Positions 48,781 through 57,804 of a stretch of DNA of 64,000 nt are shown here, in pieces. The stretch is taken from contig OZ244914.1 of NCBI GenBank assembly GCA_965221795.1, forward strand, positions 620,001 to 684,000. Reading direction: 5' to 3'. The notes under the pieces were generated by a model. It was not told the DNA's origin, searched no databases, and worked only from the letters and a program-made list of their open reading frames with translations. Both the position numbers and the translations under genes were made by a program. Every line of letters begins with the position of its first letter. Position 1 is the stretch's first letter. This DNA is from VYFG01 sp965221795 (GTDB lineage Bacteria > Pseudomonadota > Gammaproteobacteria > Arenicellales > Poriferihabitantaceae).

Positions 48781-49487
48781 ATGTGTCTGAACTTTCGGCA
48801 GACGCCAACGTCTATGGCCTAGTGTTGCGGGGTGGCTTCCGCGCCGGGGGAAAAGATCGGGTTCCAGAAGTGGGGCCCCATGCTCCCGCAAAAACACTGA
48901 TGTTGCTTGGCAACGCCGGGTCCTCTCTGTGGCCGATTTTTCGGCAATCACCGGAATATCGCGATGGAGCGGAAGACCCCCTGAACCGTTGGAGTGAGCG
49001 TATCGGACATTTGCTCGCTGAACGGTGGGAGGGAAAGGCATTGTTCCCCTTCGGAGGCCCGCCTTACCATCCGTTTGTCCAGTGGGCCAAAAAAGCGGAA
49101 GGCCTGAGAGAGTCTCCTCTGGGGATTCTGATGCATCCAGAGTATGGACTCTGGCATGCCTACCGATTTGCCATCGCCCTGTCGATCGAAGTTACCGGGT
49201 TTGCCGTGGCCCGACCGGAGCGGCCAGCGTGCGAAGATTGCCGGGGTCGTCCCTGTTTGCAGGCATGCCCGGTGGGCGCTTTTGATGGCAGTCGTTATGA
49301 TGTGGACTCTTGTGTTCGTTATCTGGAAGCGCCCCCTGATTCTTCCTGTCGCCGAACTTGTAAGGCCCGAAATGCGTGCCCGGAAAGAGTCGGTTACCGA
49401 TACCGTCCTGTACATGCCGCATTTCACATGGAAAAGTTCTACTGCACAATGTCCGCCATTCGGGTTCGCAATCCCTTGACAAAATAG
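48777..49487 (+). CDS. 4Fe-4S ferredoxin-like protein
   Basis: A 236-residue protein. Near the C-terminus the cluster-binding pattern CEDCRGRPCLQACPVGAF occurs with further Cys (DSCVRYLEAP, CRRTCKARNACP). The N-terminal part has GNAGSSLWPIFRQSPEY and PFGGPPYHPFVQWAKKAEGL. The layout resembles QueG-like or orphan ferredoxins annotated near redox enzymes; exact role unknown. Intact despite the surrounding IS debris. Confidence 0.75.
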   Translation: MNVSELSADANVYGLVLRGGFRAGGKDRVPEVGPHAPAKTLMLLGNAGSSLWPIFRQSPEYRDGAEDPLNRWSERIGHLLAERWEGKALFPFGGPPYHPFVQWAKKAEGLRESPLGILMHPEYGLWHAYRFAIALSIEVTGFAVARPERPACEDCRGRPCLQACPVGAFDGSRYDVDSCVRYLEAPPDSSCRRTCKARNACPERVGYRYRPVHAAFHMEKFYCTMSAIRVRNPLTK

Positions 49488-49621
49488 AGAAGTTGCCCAT
49501 TGGGGATTATCGCAAACTGGGAATTATATACTTTGTACCCCACAAATTTTAACAGCACGCTGGACACTGGCCTCCTGATGGGGTACAATCTCCCACATTA
49601 AGCAATTCATGCAACAGAATC

Positions 49622-50567
49622 ATGGCCAAATCAGCACCAGGCAAGCATGACCGGACGGGATTGTCCCTTATGCAGATCATGGACCTGTTTCCCGACAACC
49701 GCAAGGCCGAACAATGGTTTGAAGACAATCGTTGGGAAAACGGCATCACCTGCCCCCATTGCGGATCACACAATATCTATACCCGATCCGAAGAAAAACG
49801 GAAGAATCAGCCCCATCGCTGCCGCTCCTGTCGCAGTGACTTTTCGGTCAAAACGGGAACCCTGATGCACAAATCCAATCTTGGCCATCGGGCATGGGCC
49901 GTAGGAATCTATCTGATGACGACCAACCTCAAGGGAATCTCCAGCATGAAGATTCACCGGGAACTCGACATTACCCAAAAGTCCGCCTGGCTGATGATGC
50001 ATAAGATCCGGGAAAGCTTTGTGGATGGCTCTTGTGAAAAGTTTTCCGGTCCCGTAGAAGTGGATGAAACCTACATCGGCGGCAAGGAGTCCAACAAGCG
50101 TGCCCACAAGAAGCTACGGGCGGGTAGGGGAGCCGCAGGAAAAGCCACGGTCGTCGGAGTCAAGGATCGGGAAACCAACCAGATCAAGGCCCAGGTCATC
50201 CCTTCGGCCAGCAAACCCTATTTGCATGAATTCCTTGGGGAGGTCACGGAATATACGACCCCCCATCTACAGCGACGAATGGAAGGGCTACCAAGGGCTT
50301 CCTGACCCCTATCAAACGGGTTGCCATTTAGTAGGCCAATATGCCAACGATCAGGCCCATACTAACGGCATCGAATCGCATGGGGCACTACTCAAGCGGG
50401 GCTACCATGGCATCTATCACCACATGAGTTCCAAGCACCTGCATCGCTATGTAAATGAATTTTCCGGGCGACACAACGACCGCGAACAGAACACGATCGA
50501 TCAGATGCAACAGATGGTCCGCAATATGGACGGCAAGCAAGTGTGTTACAAGGAGCTGGTGCAGTGA
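49622..50567 (+). pseudogene. IS1595-family transposase, one-base frameshift in a C-run
   Basis: Reads MAKSAPGKHDRTGLSLMQIM; zinc ribbon CPHCGSHNIYTR ... HRCRSC; VEVDETYIGGKESNKRAHKK (first Asp). At EYTTP (50255-50262) a run of six C shifts the frame; with one C fewer it continues IYSDEWKGYQGLPDPY (second Asp) and AHTNGIESHGALLKRGYHGI to the stop at 50567. It is about 70% similar by eye to the transposase at 23492-24478. Confidence 0.85.
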
Positions 50568-51823
50568 GCGAATGCAACGTCCCCAACCGGACGATTTTCT
50601 GCAAGGACAATCTGGAGGTGTTACGGGGGATCGATTCGGATTGTATTGACCTGATCTATTTGGATCCTCCCTTTAACAAGAACAAGAAATTCACGGCTCC
50701 GATTGGGTCCAGTGCCGAAGGGGCGGAATTCAGCGACATCTTCCGGAAAGAGGATGTCAAGGAAGAATGGCTCACTACCATCAATGAGGATCATCCGGAA
50801 CTATATCACTATCTGGATGGCATCCGAGGGGTTGGGAATCCCTATAATTTCGCTTATCTTGCGTATATGGCGATCCGGTTGCTTGAGTGCCATCGAGTGC
50901 TGAAAAAAACGGGGTCCATCTACTTGCATTGTGATCCTACCATGTCGCATTACCTGAAGGCTCTGATGGATTGCGTCTTCGGGGAAAAGAATTTTCGAAA
51001 TGAGATTGTATGGTGCTATCGAAAATGGGCGATTGCTGCGGGCCAGTTTGTGAGGAATCATGATGTCGTTCTATTTTATTCTTTCGGCAAGGAATTTAAT
51101 GCCCAATTTGTTGATCCTTCTCCCGGAACATTGAAGCGCTGGAAAGGAAAGCGGCAAAAAGCGGTATTTGTGAATGGGGTTCGACAAGCAACCTCATCTA
51201 CGGAAAAAGCGCAGTCTCCCTGCCCTGATTGGTGGGAAATTTCCATCTTGAACCCAAATGCCAAAGAACGCACAGGATATCCTACCCAAAAGCCGATCAA
51301 ACTGTTGGAGCGGATTATTCGAGCGTCCAGCAATTCCGGGGGCTTAGTGTTGGATCCTTTCTGTGGCTGTGCCACTACTTGCGTAGCCGCCGAACAGTTG
51401 GGTCGTCAATGGATCGGGGTCGATATTTCCATCAAAGCCTACGAGCTGGTCAAGAAGCGATTGGCCCGGGAAGTAAAGGATTTCATTTTCACCAAGGACG
51501 AAACCATTCACCTGAAAACCGACCCACCGAAACGAACCGATCAAGGTATCGACTATCGGGAACAGAAGTTTGTCTATGTGATTTCCCATCCTGCGTATCC
51601 GGGAGAATACAAGGTCGGGATTGCCAAGAACTGGAAATCCCGGCTAAACTCCTACCAGACCTCGGACCCCGACCGGCAATACCGGATGGAGTTTTCCCTG
51701 GAAACGCCCCATTTCCGCCAGTTGGAAGCCCATATCCATGATATTTTCCCGAACAAGCATGAATGGGTCCAGGGCGACCTGAACGCCATCATTCAAGCCA
51801 TTCAAGACTACTGGCCGGAGTAA
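50564..51823 (+). CDS. DNA adenine/cytosine methyltransferase fused to a GIY-YIG (T5orf172/MUG113-type) domain
   Basis: About 419 residues from a GTG at 50564 that overlaps the transposase stop (GTGA). Motif IV comes first (DLIYLDPPFNKNKKF, about residue 30) and the SAM motif later (VLDPFCGCATTCVAAEQLGR, about residue 265), the beta-class order of N6-adenine/N4-cytosine enzymes. The last ~85 residues form a GIY-YIG-like domain: KFVYVISHPAYPGEYKVGIA, then WKSRLNSYQ (Arg) and FRQLEAHIHDIF (Glu), so the putative nuclease residues are intact. It may be a one-protein R-M enzyme. Inference only. Confidence 0.8.
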   Translation: MSECNVPNRTIFCKDNLEVLRGIDSDCIDLIYLDPPFNKNKKFTAPIGSSAEGAEFSDIFRKEDVKEEWLTTINEDHPELYHYLDGIRGVGNPYNFAYLAYMAIRLLECHRVLKKTGSIYLHCDPTMSHYLKALMDCVFGEKNFRNEIVWCYRKWAIAAGQFVRNHDVVLFYSFGKEFNAQFVDPSPGTLKRWKGKRQKAVFVNGVRQATSSTEKAQSPCPDWWEISILNPNAKERTGYPTQKPIKLLERIIRASSNSGGLVLDPFCGCATTCVAAEQLGRQWIGVDISIKAYELVKKRLAREVKDFIFTKDETIHLKTDPPKRTDQGIDYREQKFVYVISHPAYPGEYKVGIAKNWKSRLNSYQTSDPDRQYRMEFSLETPHFRQLEAHIHDIFPNKHEWVQGDLNAIIQAIQDYWPE

Positions 51824-51826
51824 CCC

Positions 51827-51964
51827 ATGAAACCCGAACGCAACGAAAACCGCAAGCTGCCCGGTCCGATTCCGAATGCCACCCCCGAACAGGTGGCCAA
51901 AACGATTCTTGGACAACCGCCCAAGAAACAATGGCGGTTTACCAAGTCGAAAACGAAACCTTGA
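51827..51964 (+). CDS. Small cargo protein, 45 residues
   Basis: MKPERNENRKLPGPIPNATP then EQVAKTILGQPPKKQWRFTK, basic, starting 3 bp after the fusion gene. It takes the same last-gene position as the 53-aa protein at 22138, with weak similarity (MKP start, T/P-E-x-x-A). Function unknown. Confidence 0.5.
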   Translation: MKPERNENRKLPGPIPNATPEQVAKTILGQPPKKQWRFTKSKTKP

Positions 51965-51984
51965 AAATGAGCCCCGGGGCCAGT

Positions 51985-52052
51985 CCGAAGTGAAACAGCG
52001 CCGCGATCCCTCCATTCGGGCTACGCCCTCATTCCGGGATCGCGACGCTGTC
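51985..52052. mobile_element. IS30-type end fragment
   Basis: CCAGTCCGAAGTGAAACAGC then GCCGCGATCC...GGGATCGCGAC matches the right end of the IS30 elements (compare 20928-21000), about 65 bp, and no more. Confidence 0.75.
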
Positions 52053-52129
52053 AACGAATTTACCGAGTTCCGGATCCGCTGTGACCAGCGGAAGGTGGAG
52101 TGAAACATTGCGTATTTTTCAACTCGGGA

Positions 52130-52353
52130 GCGACGCCGAAGCGAAAACCAGATTCGTCAGGTCAAGGACAGGAAGAAGGGCAAGCCGTCCGGCCTCCGGA
52201 AAGAGCCGATGCACGAACCGATCAGAGAGGTGGCGGACTGGACCGACTGATCCACGAAAACGAACCCTGCGAAAACGATCGGGTGCCATATGGAGGTGCG
52301 GGAACAGTTTCAGCGCGAGCTGGATGATCTGCGCAAAGCGCGAACTGAAACTT
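52130..52353 (+). pseudogene. Cassette gene A remnant upstream of copy 7
   Basis: Reads VKDRKKGKPSGLRKEP, REVADWTD, then LIHENEPCENDRVPY and REQFQRELDDLRKARTET with stop, in broken frames. It parallels RTGKKSRKADSRQ ... LDELRQ in the fuller copy at 35697. Confidence 0.6.
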
Positions 52354-52391
52354 GAAAACCCGACCATGGTCGGATAGGATAGGGTAGGGAC

Positions 52392-52688
52392 ATGAATGAA
52401 TCGACCCATCAGGAGCTGGGAAAGCAGGTCCAGCAACTGCAGGAACAGAATCAGGTACGGGCGAAAGAGATCGCCGTGCTGGAGGAGAAGATGAATACCT
52501 CGTATGAACGTATGAATGCGTCTTTTGAACGACTGAGAACGGACATGGCCAAGCGGGATGCCGACATAGCCAAGCGGGATGCCGAACGCGATGCCGAAAG
52601 CCATCGGCGCGACAAAGACAATCTGCGCTGGCAGATCGGGTTGTGGGTGGCCGCGATTGTCATCCTCGGGTTTATCATCCGGCTGTGA
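52392..52688 (+). CDS. Small coiled-coil protein with C-terminal membrane anchor (copy 7)
   Basis: A 98-residue protein: MNESTHQELGKQVQQLQEQN, KEIAVLEEKMNTSYERMNAS, a charged repeat (MAKRDADIAKRDAERDAESH) and the anchor LRWQIGLWVAAIVILGFIIR. The MANWKTD unit is replaced by an MAKRDAD/IAKRDAE-type repeat at the same position, so the heptad tract is a hot spot of change. Confidence 0.7.
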   Translation: MNESTHQELGKQVQQLQEQNQVRAKEIAVLEEKMNTSYERMNASFERLRTDMAKRDADIAKRDAERDAESHRRDKDNLRWQIGLWVAAIVILGFIIRL

Positions 52689-52828
52689 AGCGTCCCCACT
52701 GTCACGAATTAGCCGCTGCTACCGGCGACGCATGACGGGGGGATTTGAGTAACTGAGTATTGACTCGGTTACTCATATATAGGGATTGGGGATTATGTAG
52801 GAGAGTGTCGAAAAAGTAAACCCGGAAA

Positions 52829-53020
52829 TCAGGTTTTTTCCAATTTTTGCTGCCGAACCTGAACCGGATTGCACAACGCTGCAATCGCCTGTTCGAAGGT
52901 CGCCGAAACCCGTAAATCGGCTTTCAACTGTTTCCGTGAGGGCTGGTATTCTGTATTCTTGATTGTGACGACAGGACGATTTTTTGGGGGAACGTGGTCA
53001 GGGTTGATTCGGCGAGTCAT
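52829..53020 (-). CDS. Small cargo protein (YQPSRKQL type), 63 residues
   Basis: MTRRINPDHVPPKNRPVVTI then KNTEYQPSRKQLKADLRVSA and NPVQVRQQKLEKT. It shares YQPSRK(E/Q)L, V-x-x-T-x-E/F and P-V-x-V with the 53-aa protein at 22138. It follows the truncated frame at 53023-53134 by 2 bp. It marks a third IS1595-type cargo remnant. Confidence 0.6.
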   Translation of the reverse strand: MTRRINPDHVPPKNRPVVTIKNTEYQPSRKQLKADLRVSATFEQAIAALCNPVQVRQQKLEKT

Positions 53021-53022
53021 AA

Positions 53023-53134
53023 TCAGTCTCCAAAGTATTTTCTGAGAAACCCGTAAACCTCCCTTTTCTGTTCTTCTGAAGCGGCCTGGACAATAGCAAC
53101 CACATTCAGCCAACCGGAATCGTCGTCCCAATAA
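53023..53134 (-). pseudogene. C-terminal end of a cargo gene
   Basis: Reads DDDSGWLNVVAIVQAASEEQ then KREVYGFLRKYFGD and stop; the upstream part is cut by an IS5 at about 53135. It is not related to the endonuclease at 22314 as far as can be seen. Confidence 0.4.
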
Positions 53135-54658
53135 TTCGTCGGCCCTGACAAAGCCCCAATTCAGCGGTAACTATCTGAATTTAATAGAATAGTTTCCCTG
53201 AAATATTGGATTCAAATTGCCGGATATGAGATCATTCATGCTCCATTCCTTGCCATGTCCGTTCCCAACATGCGCCCCAGACCCTCGGCGTTGACCGAAT
53301 CCCACGATTGGTTCCGAAACCGCCTGGAAGCCCTGCTGGACCCGCGCCATGAGCTCGTCCGCCTGGCCGGGATCCTGAATTGGCCACGATTCGACGAGAC
53401 TTTCGGTGAGCTGTACTCGGACCGCGGTTGCCGCGGCCAGCCCACCCGCCTGATGGTCGGGCTGGAGTATCGGAAGCAGAGGTATCGACGGTCGGACGAG
53501 TCCGTGGTCGCGCGTGGGGTGGAGAATCCCTACTGGTAGTCCTGTTGCGGCGAGGACTATTTCCCGTATCATCCGCTCATCGACCCGAGCAGCCGGACCC
53601 GGTTTCGCCAGCGCATCGGGGCCTCCGGCACCGAGTGGGTCGGGAAGGCGACGATTGATGCGGGCTGACGAGCGGCACCGTGACGCCGCGGGAGTGGCGG
53701 CGGGTAACCGTGGACACGACGGTGACGGACCAGGCCGTGACCTTGCCGACCGACCGCAACTTGCGGAACCGTTCCCGGGTCCGGCTGGTGAGGCGGTGCC
53801 GACCGCATGGAGTGGGATGGCGCTCGAGCGACGCCCGCCAGGGCCCACCGGCGCGGCGGCGAGCGAACCGAGATGCCCATGCCCGCCCGTTCCGCCGCAG
53901 AAACCGCCAGCTCCGGTGTCTGCGGACGTACCTGGGCCGGGTGGTCCAGGACCTGGAGCGAAAGACCGCCGGGCGGCAAGATCTGGAAGTTGTTGGTACC
54001 AGAACTGGCGATGGCCCGGCGGTTACTGGCGCAGGATAAAGAAGGGCCGGAACCAGCGGTACCGCTTGCAGGCGTCGGCAGTCGAGTGCATCCGCAAGGG
54101 CAACGCCCATCGGCGGTATGAGTTCGGCGTCAAGGTGAGCATGGCCACTACCCACCGGAGCCACTTCATCTGGGGTGGAATGGCCTTGGCGGGGAATCTC
54201 GATGATGGACAACCATTGACGCGGGCGCTGGATCCGGTTCGGCACCGGACGGGACGGTCGATTGACGAGGGGTTCGTGGATCGTGGCGACCGGGGCATGG
54301 CGAGGCTTCGTGACCCGGCGGTGGAAGAAGTGCCTGCGGAGGCGACCGGCCATTGAGCCAGTGATCGGTCACCTGAAGTCGGATGGCCATCTGGGGCGGA
54401 ACGGGCTCCAGGGGATGGAGGGGGATCGGAGGAAGGTACTGCGGTGCGGTGCCGGTCACCACCGGCGGCGGATCCTCCGTCCGCTGCAGTTTTTTGGTCG
54501 CTGGAATTTTGGGCCTGGGTGGCTACATTGGCGACGTTTTGAGGGGTCCAGAACACTTGGGAACGGCAGGACGATGCAAAATGCCGGCCTCCGAGTCGGG
54601 CAGTGCCCCACCGCTGGCGCTCTCGGCCTCCTGAAACAGACTTTTCAGGGTCGACTAA
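53135..54658 (+). mobile_element. IS5-family element (copy a), degenerate
   Basis: The terminal repeats resemble TAGTCGACCCTGAAAA (left TCGGCCCTGACAAAG at 53138; right CTTTTCAGGGTCGACTA at 54641-54657). The transposase is in several frames: MRPRPSALTESHDWFRNRLE, FDETFGELYSDRGCRGQPTR, GVENPYW, then a stop, FGVKVSMATTHRSHFIWGGM, GHLKSDGHLGRNGL. Inactive. Confidence 0.85.
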
Positions 54659-55281
54659 TTCACGCCATGAACGGGTCTGCCTAGCCGGAATCCTGGACTG
54701 GTCCCGATTCGACGAGACCTTCGGTGCGCTGTACTGCCCCGATCGCGGTGGTCCCGGAAAGCCCATGCGTGGGATGGTGGGGCTGGAATCTCTTCAGCAG
54801 TTGTACGGACTCTCGGACGAGGTCGTGGTGGCATGTTGGGTGGAGAATCCCTACTGACAGTCCGGTTTCGGTGAGGAGTATTTCTCGCACCGTCCGCCGA
54901 TCGACCCCAGCAGCCTGACCCGGTTTCTCCAGCGCATCGGGGCGGCTGGCGGTGAACTGATCCTGCAAGCGACGATCAATGCGGGTCGGGAGAGCGGCAC
55001 CGTGAAGCCGTGGGAGTTGCGGTGGGTTGACCGTGGACACGACGGTGCAGGACTAGGCAGTGACCTTCCCGACCGATGGCAAGTTACTGAACTGTTCCCA
55101 GGTATGGCTGGTAAAACTGTGTCGGCGTCATGGGGTGGGATTGCGGCAAAGCGACGGCCGCAAGGGGCCGCAGGCCCTGTTGCGGACCAACCGATCTGCT
55201 CATGCCCGGCAGTTGCGCCGTATGAACCGTCAGGTCCGACGCCTGCGGACCTACCAAGGCCGGGTGGTCCGGGATATGGAA

Positions 55282-56629
55282 CCCCTCTTTCCAGTGTGAA
55301 GTGCAACACCCCCTAAGCCGCTGGCCTGCGAGGTGAAAAGCTTGCAGTGGGCCAGATGATGGACAACCATCTCTGTTTCCTACAAACGGAGGATGGTCAT
55401 GCCCGTAGGTTACCACCACCTGACCCATGCCGAACGATGCCCGATTCACGCCCGGTTGTACAGGGGGTTTTCGAAACGGGAGATTGCCCGCGACCTCGGA
55501 CGGGATCCGGCGACGATCTCGCGCGAGGCCTCGCGCCACCGTGGGCAACGTGGCTACCGGCACCAACAGGCTGATGGCAAGGCCACGGCCCGTCGCCAGG
55601 AAGCGTCGGCGGTGCCCCGGAAGAGGACCCCCGAGCGCTGGGCAGCAGTCGAGGACCGGCTGCGGGCAAGCTGGAGCCCGGAACCGATCGCCGGTCGGTA
55701 CCGGCAGCAGGGTGAGGTGATGGCGGGGAAAGAGTGGATCTACCAGTGTGTGCGGGCTGACCGACAGGCCGGAGGGACGCGGTACCGGTGCCTGCGACGT
55801 CGGGGCCAGAAGCCGAACTGGCGTGGCGGTCGTCATGCCGGACGCGGCCACATTCCTGATCGGGTGGACCTTGCGGAGCGGCCTTCGGTGGTGGCCGAGA
55901 AGAGCCGGGTCGGCGATTGGGAGCTGGACACGATCATGGGCGCGAAACACCGGGGGGCACTGGTATCGGCCGTGGATCGGGGCTCGAAGTTTCCCTTCCT
56001 GGAGTGGGTGGAGGGCAAGACCGCGGCGGCGGTGACCGCGGCGCTCATCCGGCGTCTGGGGCCGGTCCGGGACCGGGTCCACACCGGCACGGCGGACCAC
56101 GGCAAGGAGTTCGCGAGGCATCGGGAGATCGCACAGAAGCTCGATGCGGGCTTTTACTTCGCTACCCCCTACCATTCCTGGGAACGGGGCCGGAACGAGC
56201 ACACCAACGGCCTGGTGCGCCAGTACTTCCCGAAAGGGACCGACTTCCGCCAGGTGACTGCCGCGCCGGTGCGGGCGGTGGAGGACCGGCTCCACCGTCG
56301 GCCTCGGAAGGTCCTGGGATACCGCACCCCGGCGGAGGTCTTTGCCCGTGGGTTAGCTCCCCCCTGACGCGGCCGGCGGTCCCCCGATCGCCCTCCCGGC
56401 AGTCCGGTGACCCACCGGAGCGGCCTCGCTCGGCCTCATGGTGCCGGTTTCGCCCTTGCTTTGGCCGATGACTTCGGTCAGGATCGCCGGCCGTCGAGAT
56501 TACTGCCATCCGAGGCCGAAAAGCAGCGTTCGCAGCGCGGATTTTGGGTCGCCGCCGCGATCCCTTCCTTCGGGCTACGCCCTCATTCCGGGATCGCGGC
56601 GACTGTTGCACTTCGGAGTGGAAGCGGGG
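55282..56629 (+). mobile_element. Complete IS30-family element
   Basis: Terminal repeats are CCCCTCTTTCCAGTGTGAAG (55282) and, complementary, CCCCGCTTCCACTCCGAAGT (56629). The bases AA are duplicated at the junctions (55280-55281, 56630-56631), matching the 2-3 bp duplication of IS30. It is nested in IS5 copy b, whose reading frame is restored when it is removed. 1348 bp. Confidence 0.92.
55393..56367 (+). CDS. IS30-family transposase (intact)
   Basis: A 324-residue transposase, full length. HTH: KREIARDLGRDPATISREAS. DDE core: VGDWELDTIMGAKHRG (Asp), HTGTADHGKEFARHREIA (Asp) and HSWERGRNEHTNGLVRQYFP (Glu). It ends AEVFARGLAPP. The only IS30 copy here with an unbroken frame, so it is the likely active source for the others. 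Confidence 0.95.
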   Translation: MVMPVGYHHLTHAERCPIHARLYRGFSKREIARDLGRDPATISREASRHRGQRGYRHQQADGKATARRQEASAVPRKRTPERWAAVEDRLRASWSPEPIAGRYRQQGEVMAGKEWIYQCVRADRQAGGTRYRCLRRRGQKPNWRGGRHAGRGHIPDRVDLAERPSVVAEKSRVGDWELDTIMGAKHRGALVSAVDRGSKFPFLEWVEGKTAAAVTAALIRRLGPVRDRVHTGTADHGKEFARHREIAQKLDAGFYFATPYHSWERGRNEHTNGLVRQYFPKGTDFRQVTAAPVRAVEDRLHRRPRKVLGYRTPAEVFARGLAPP

Positions 56630-57361
56630 AACGAAAAACCGCTGGACGACAGGATCTTGAGCCGGTGTTTGCGGACGAGCTGGCGATGGTCCGGCGGTTG
56701 CGGGCACAGGAAAAGAAAGACCGGAACCAACGGTACAGCCTGCATGCGCCGGAAGTGGAGTGTATTAGCAAGGGTAACGCCCACCGGTGATACGAATTCG
56801 GCGTGAAGGGGAGCATGGCCACCACCAACCGCAGTGGCTTCATCCTGGGCGGGATGGTGCTGGCAGGGAATCCTGATGACGGGCAATCCCTGAAGCCATC
56901 GCTGGACCAGGTCCGGCATCGGACGGGGCGATCGATTGATGAAGGGTTCGTGGACCGTGCTACCGGGGACATGGCGAGAGCGAGGCTTCCGTATACCTGC
57001 CCGGGCAGCGGCAGGAGATCGTAACCCGGCGGCTGCGGAAGTGCCTCAAGCGTCGGCGGGCGATGGGGCCAGTGATCGGTCACTTGAAGTCGGATGACCA
57101 TCTGGGGCGGAACTGGCTCCAAGGGGTGGAAGGGGATCGGATGAATGTACTGCGGTGTGGTGCCGGTCACAACCTACGGCGGATCCTCCGTCGGCTGCGG
57201 TTTTTTGGTCGCTGGATTCTGGGACTTGGCGGCTGCATTTGCGACGTTTTGAGGGCCTAGGAACGCCCGGGAAGACCGGGCGATGGAAAATACCGACTTC
57301 CGAGTCGGGCAGTGTCCCATCGCTGGTGCTTGCGGCCCCCTGAAACAGACTTTCAGGGTCG

Positions 57362-57758
57362 GCTGGTTACCCTGCTCCGCGCGCACTTCGGCCTGCTCAC
57401 GGAGGAGGCCTGCAAGGGCGGCCGGCCCCGGGAAATCCAGATCGGGACTCTGGAGCAGCAGCGCCTCGTCGACCGGGTCGGCTGGTTCCAGCGCGAGCAT
57501 AGCGAGCGCTTGATGATCCCGAATCGCCAGAAGTTTGTCACCTGCTACCGAAACTACAACAAGGCCCGCGAGGCGGTCGGAATCCCCGGGCACGGCCTGC
57601 GCCATGCTTGGGCGCAATGGCACTTCGAGGGGCTGGTCGGCATGACGGCCCCCCATGCGGGCGGCTCCGTCTGGTCCTCGCTGGACGCGGCCGGCCGCGT
57701 GCGGTGGGACCGGGCCGCGGCTATCGTCAACCAGGAACTCGGCCATGGCTGCGAATGA
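57362..57758 (+). pseudogene. Phage-type integrase C-terminal fragment
   Basis: Reads LLTEEACKGGRPREIQIGTL then EQQRLVDRV, GHGLRHAWAQWHFEGLVGMT (H-x-L-R-H) and WDRAAAIVNQELGHGCE (L-G-H). The N-terminal half is replaced by IS5 sequence and the catalytic Tyr region is cut after LGH. The 26.94-kb junction carries a ~70-bp piece of the same gene (57640-57705). Confidence 0.7.
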
Positions 57759-57804
57759 GGGGCACCATGCGGATATTGAAACAGCCGGTCACGGGGACCG
57801 GGAC

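Larger units (their letters stand above)
49519..51980 (+). mobile_element. Second IS1595-type element with methyltransferase-nuclease cargo
   Basis: The left end is GGGAATTATATACTTTGTAC (49519). An inner inverted match (GTACAATCTCCC, 49581-49592) forms a hairpin with it. Order: transposase, methyltransferase-GIY-YIG fusion, 45-aa protein. The right terminal repeat was not found; an IS30-type end begins at about 51985, so the right end is likely truncated. Confidence 0.75.
54664..57358 (+). mobile_element. IS5-family element (copy b), degenerate and interrupted by IS30
   Basis: The 5' part starts RVCLAGILDWSRFDETFGAL and runs with stops and frameshifts to LRTYQGRVVRDMER, where an IS30 sits at 55282-56629. 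It resumes KTAGRQDLEPVFADELAM, then FGVKGSMATTNRSGFILGGM and GHLKSDDHLGRNWLQ, ending at the IS5 right end near 57358. Confidence 0.85.
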
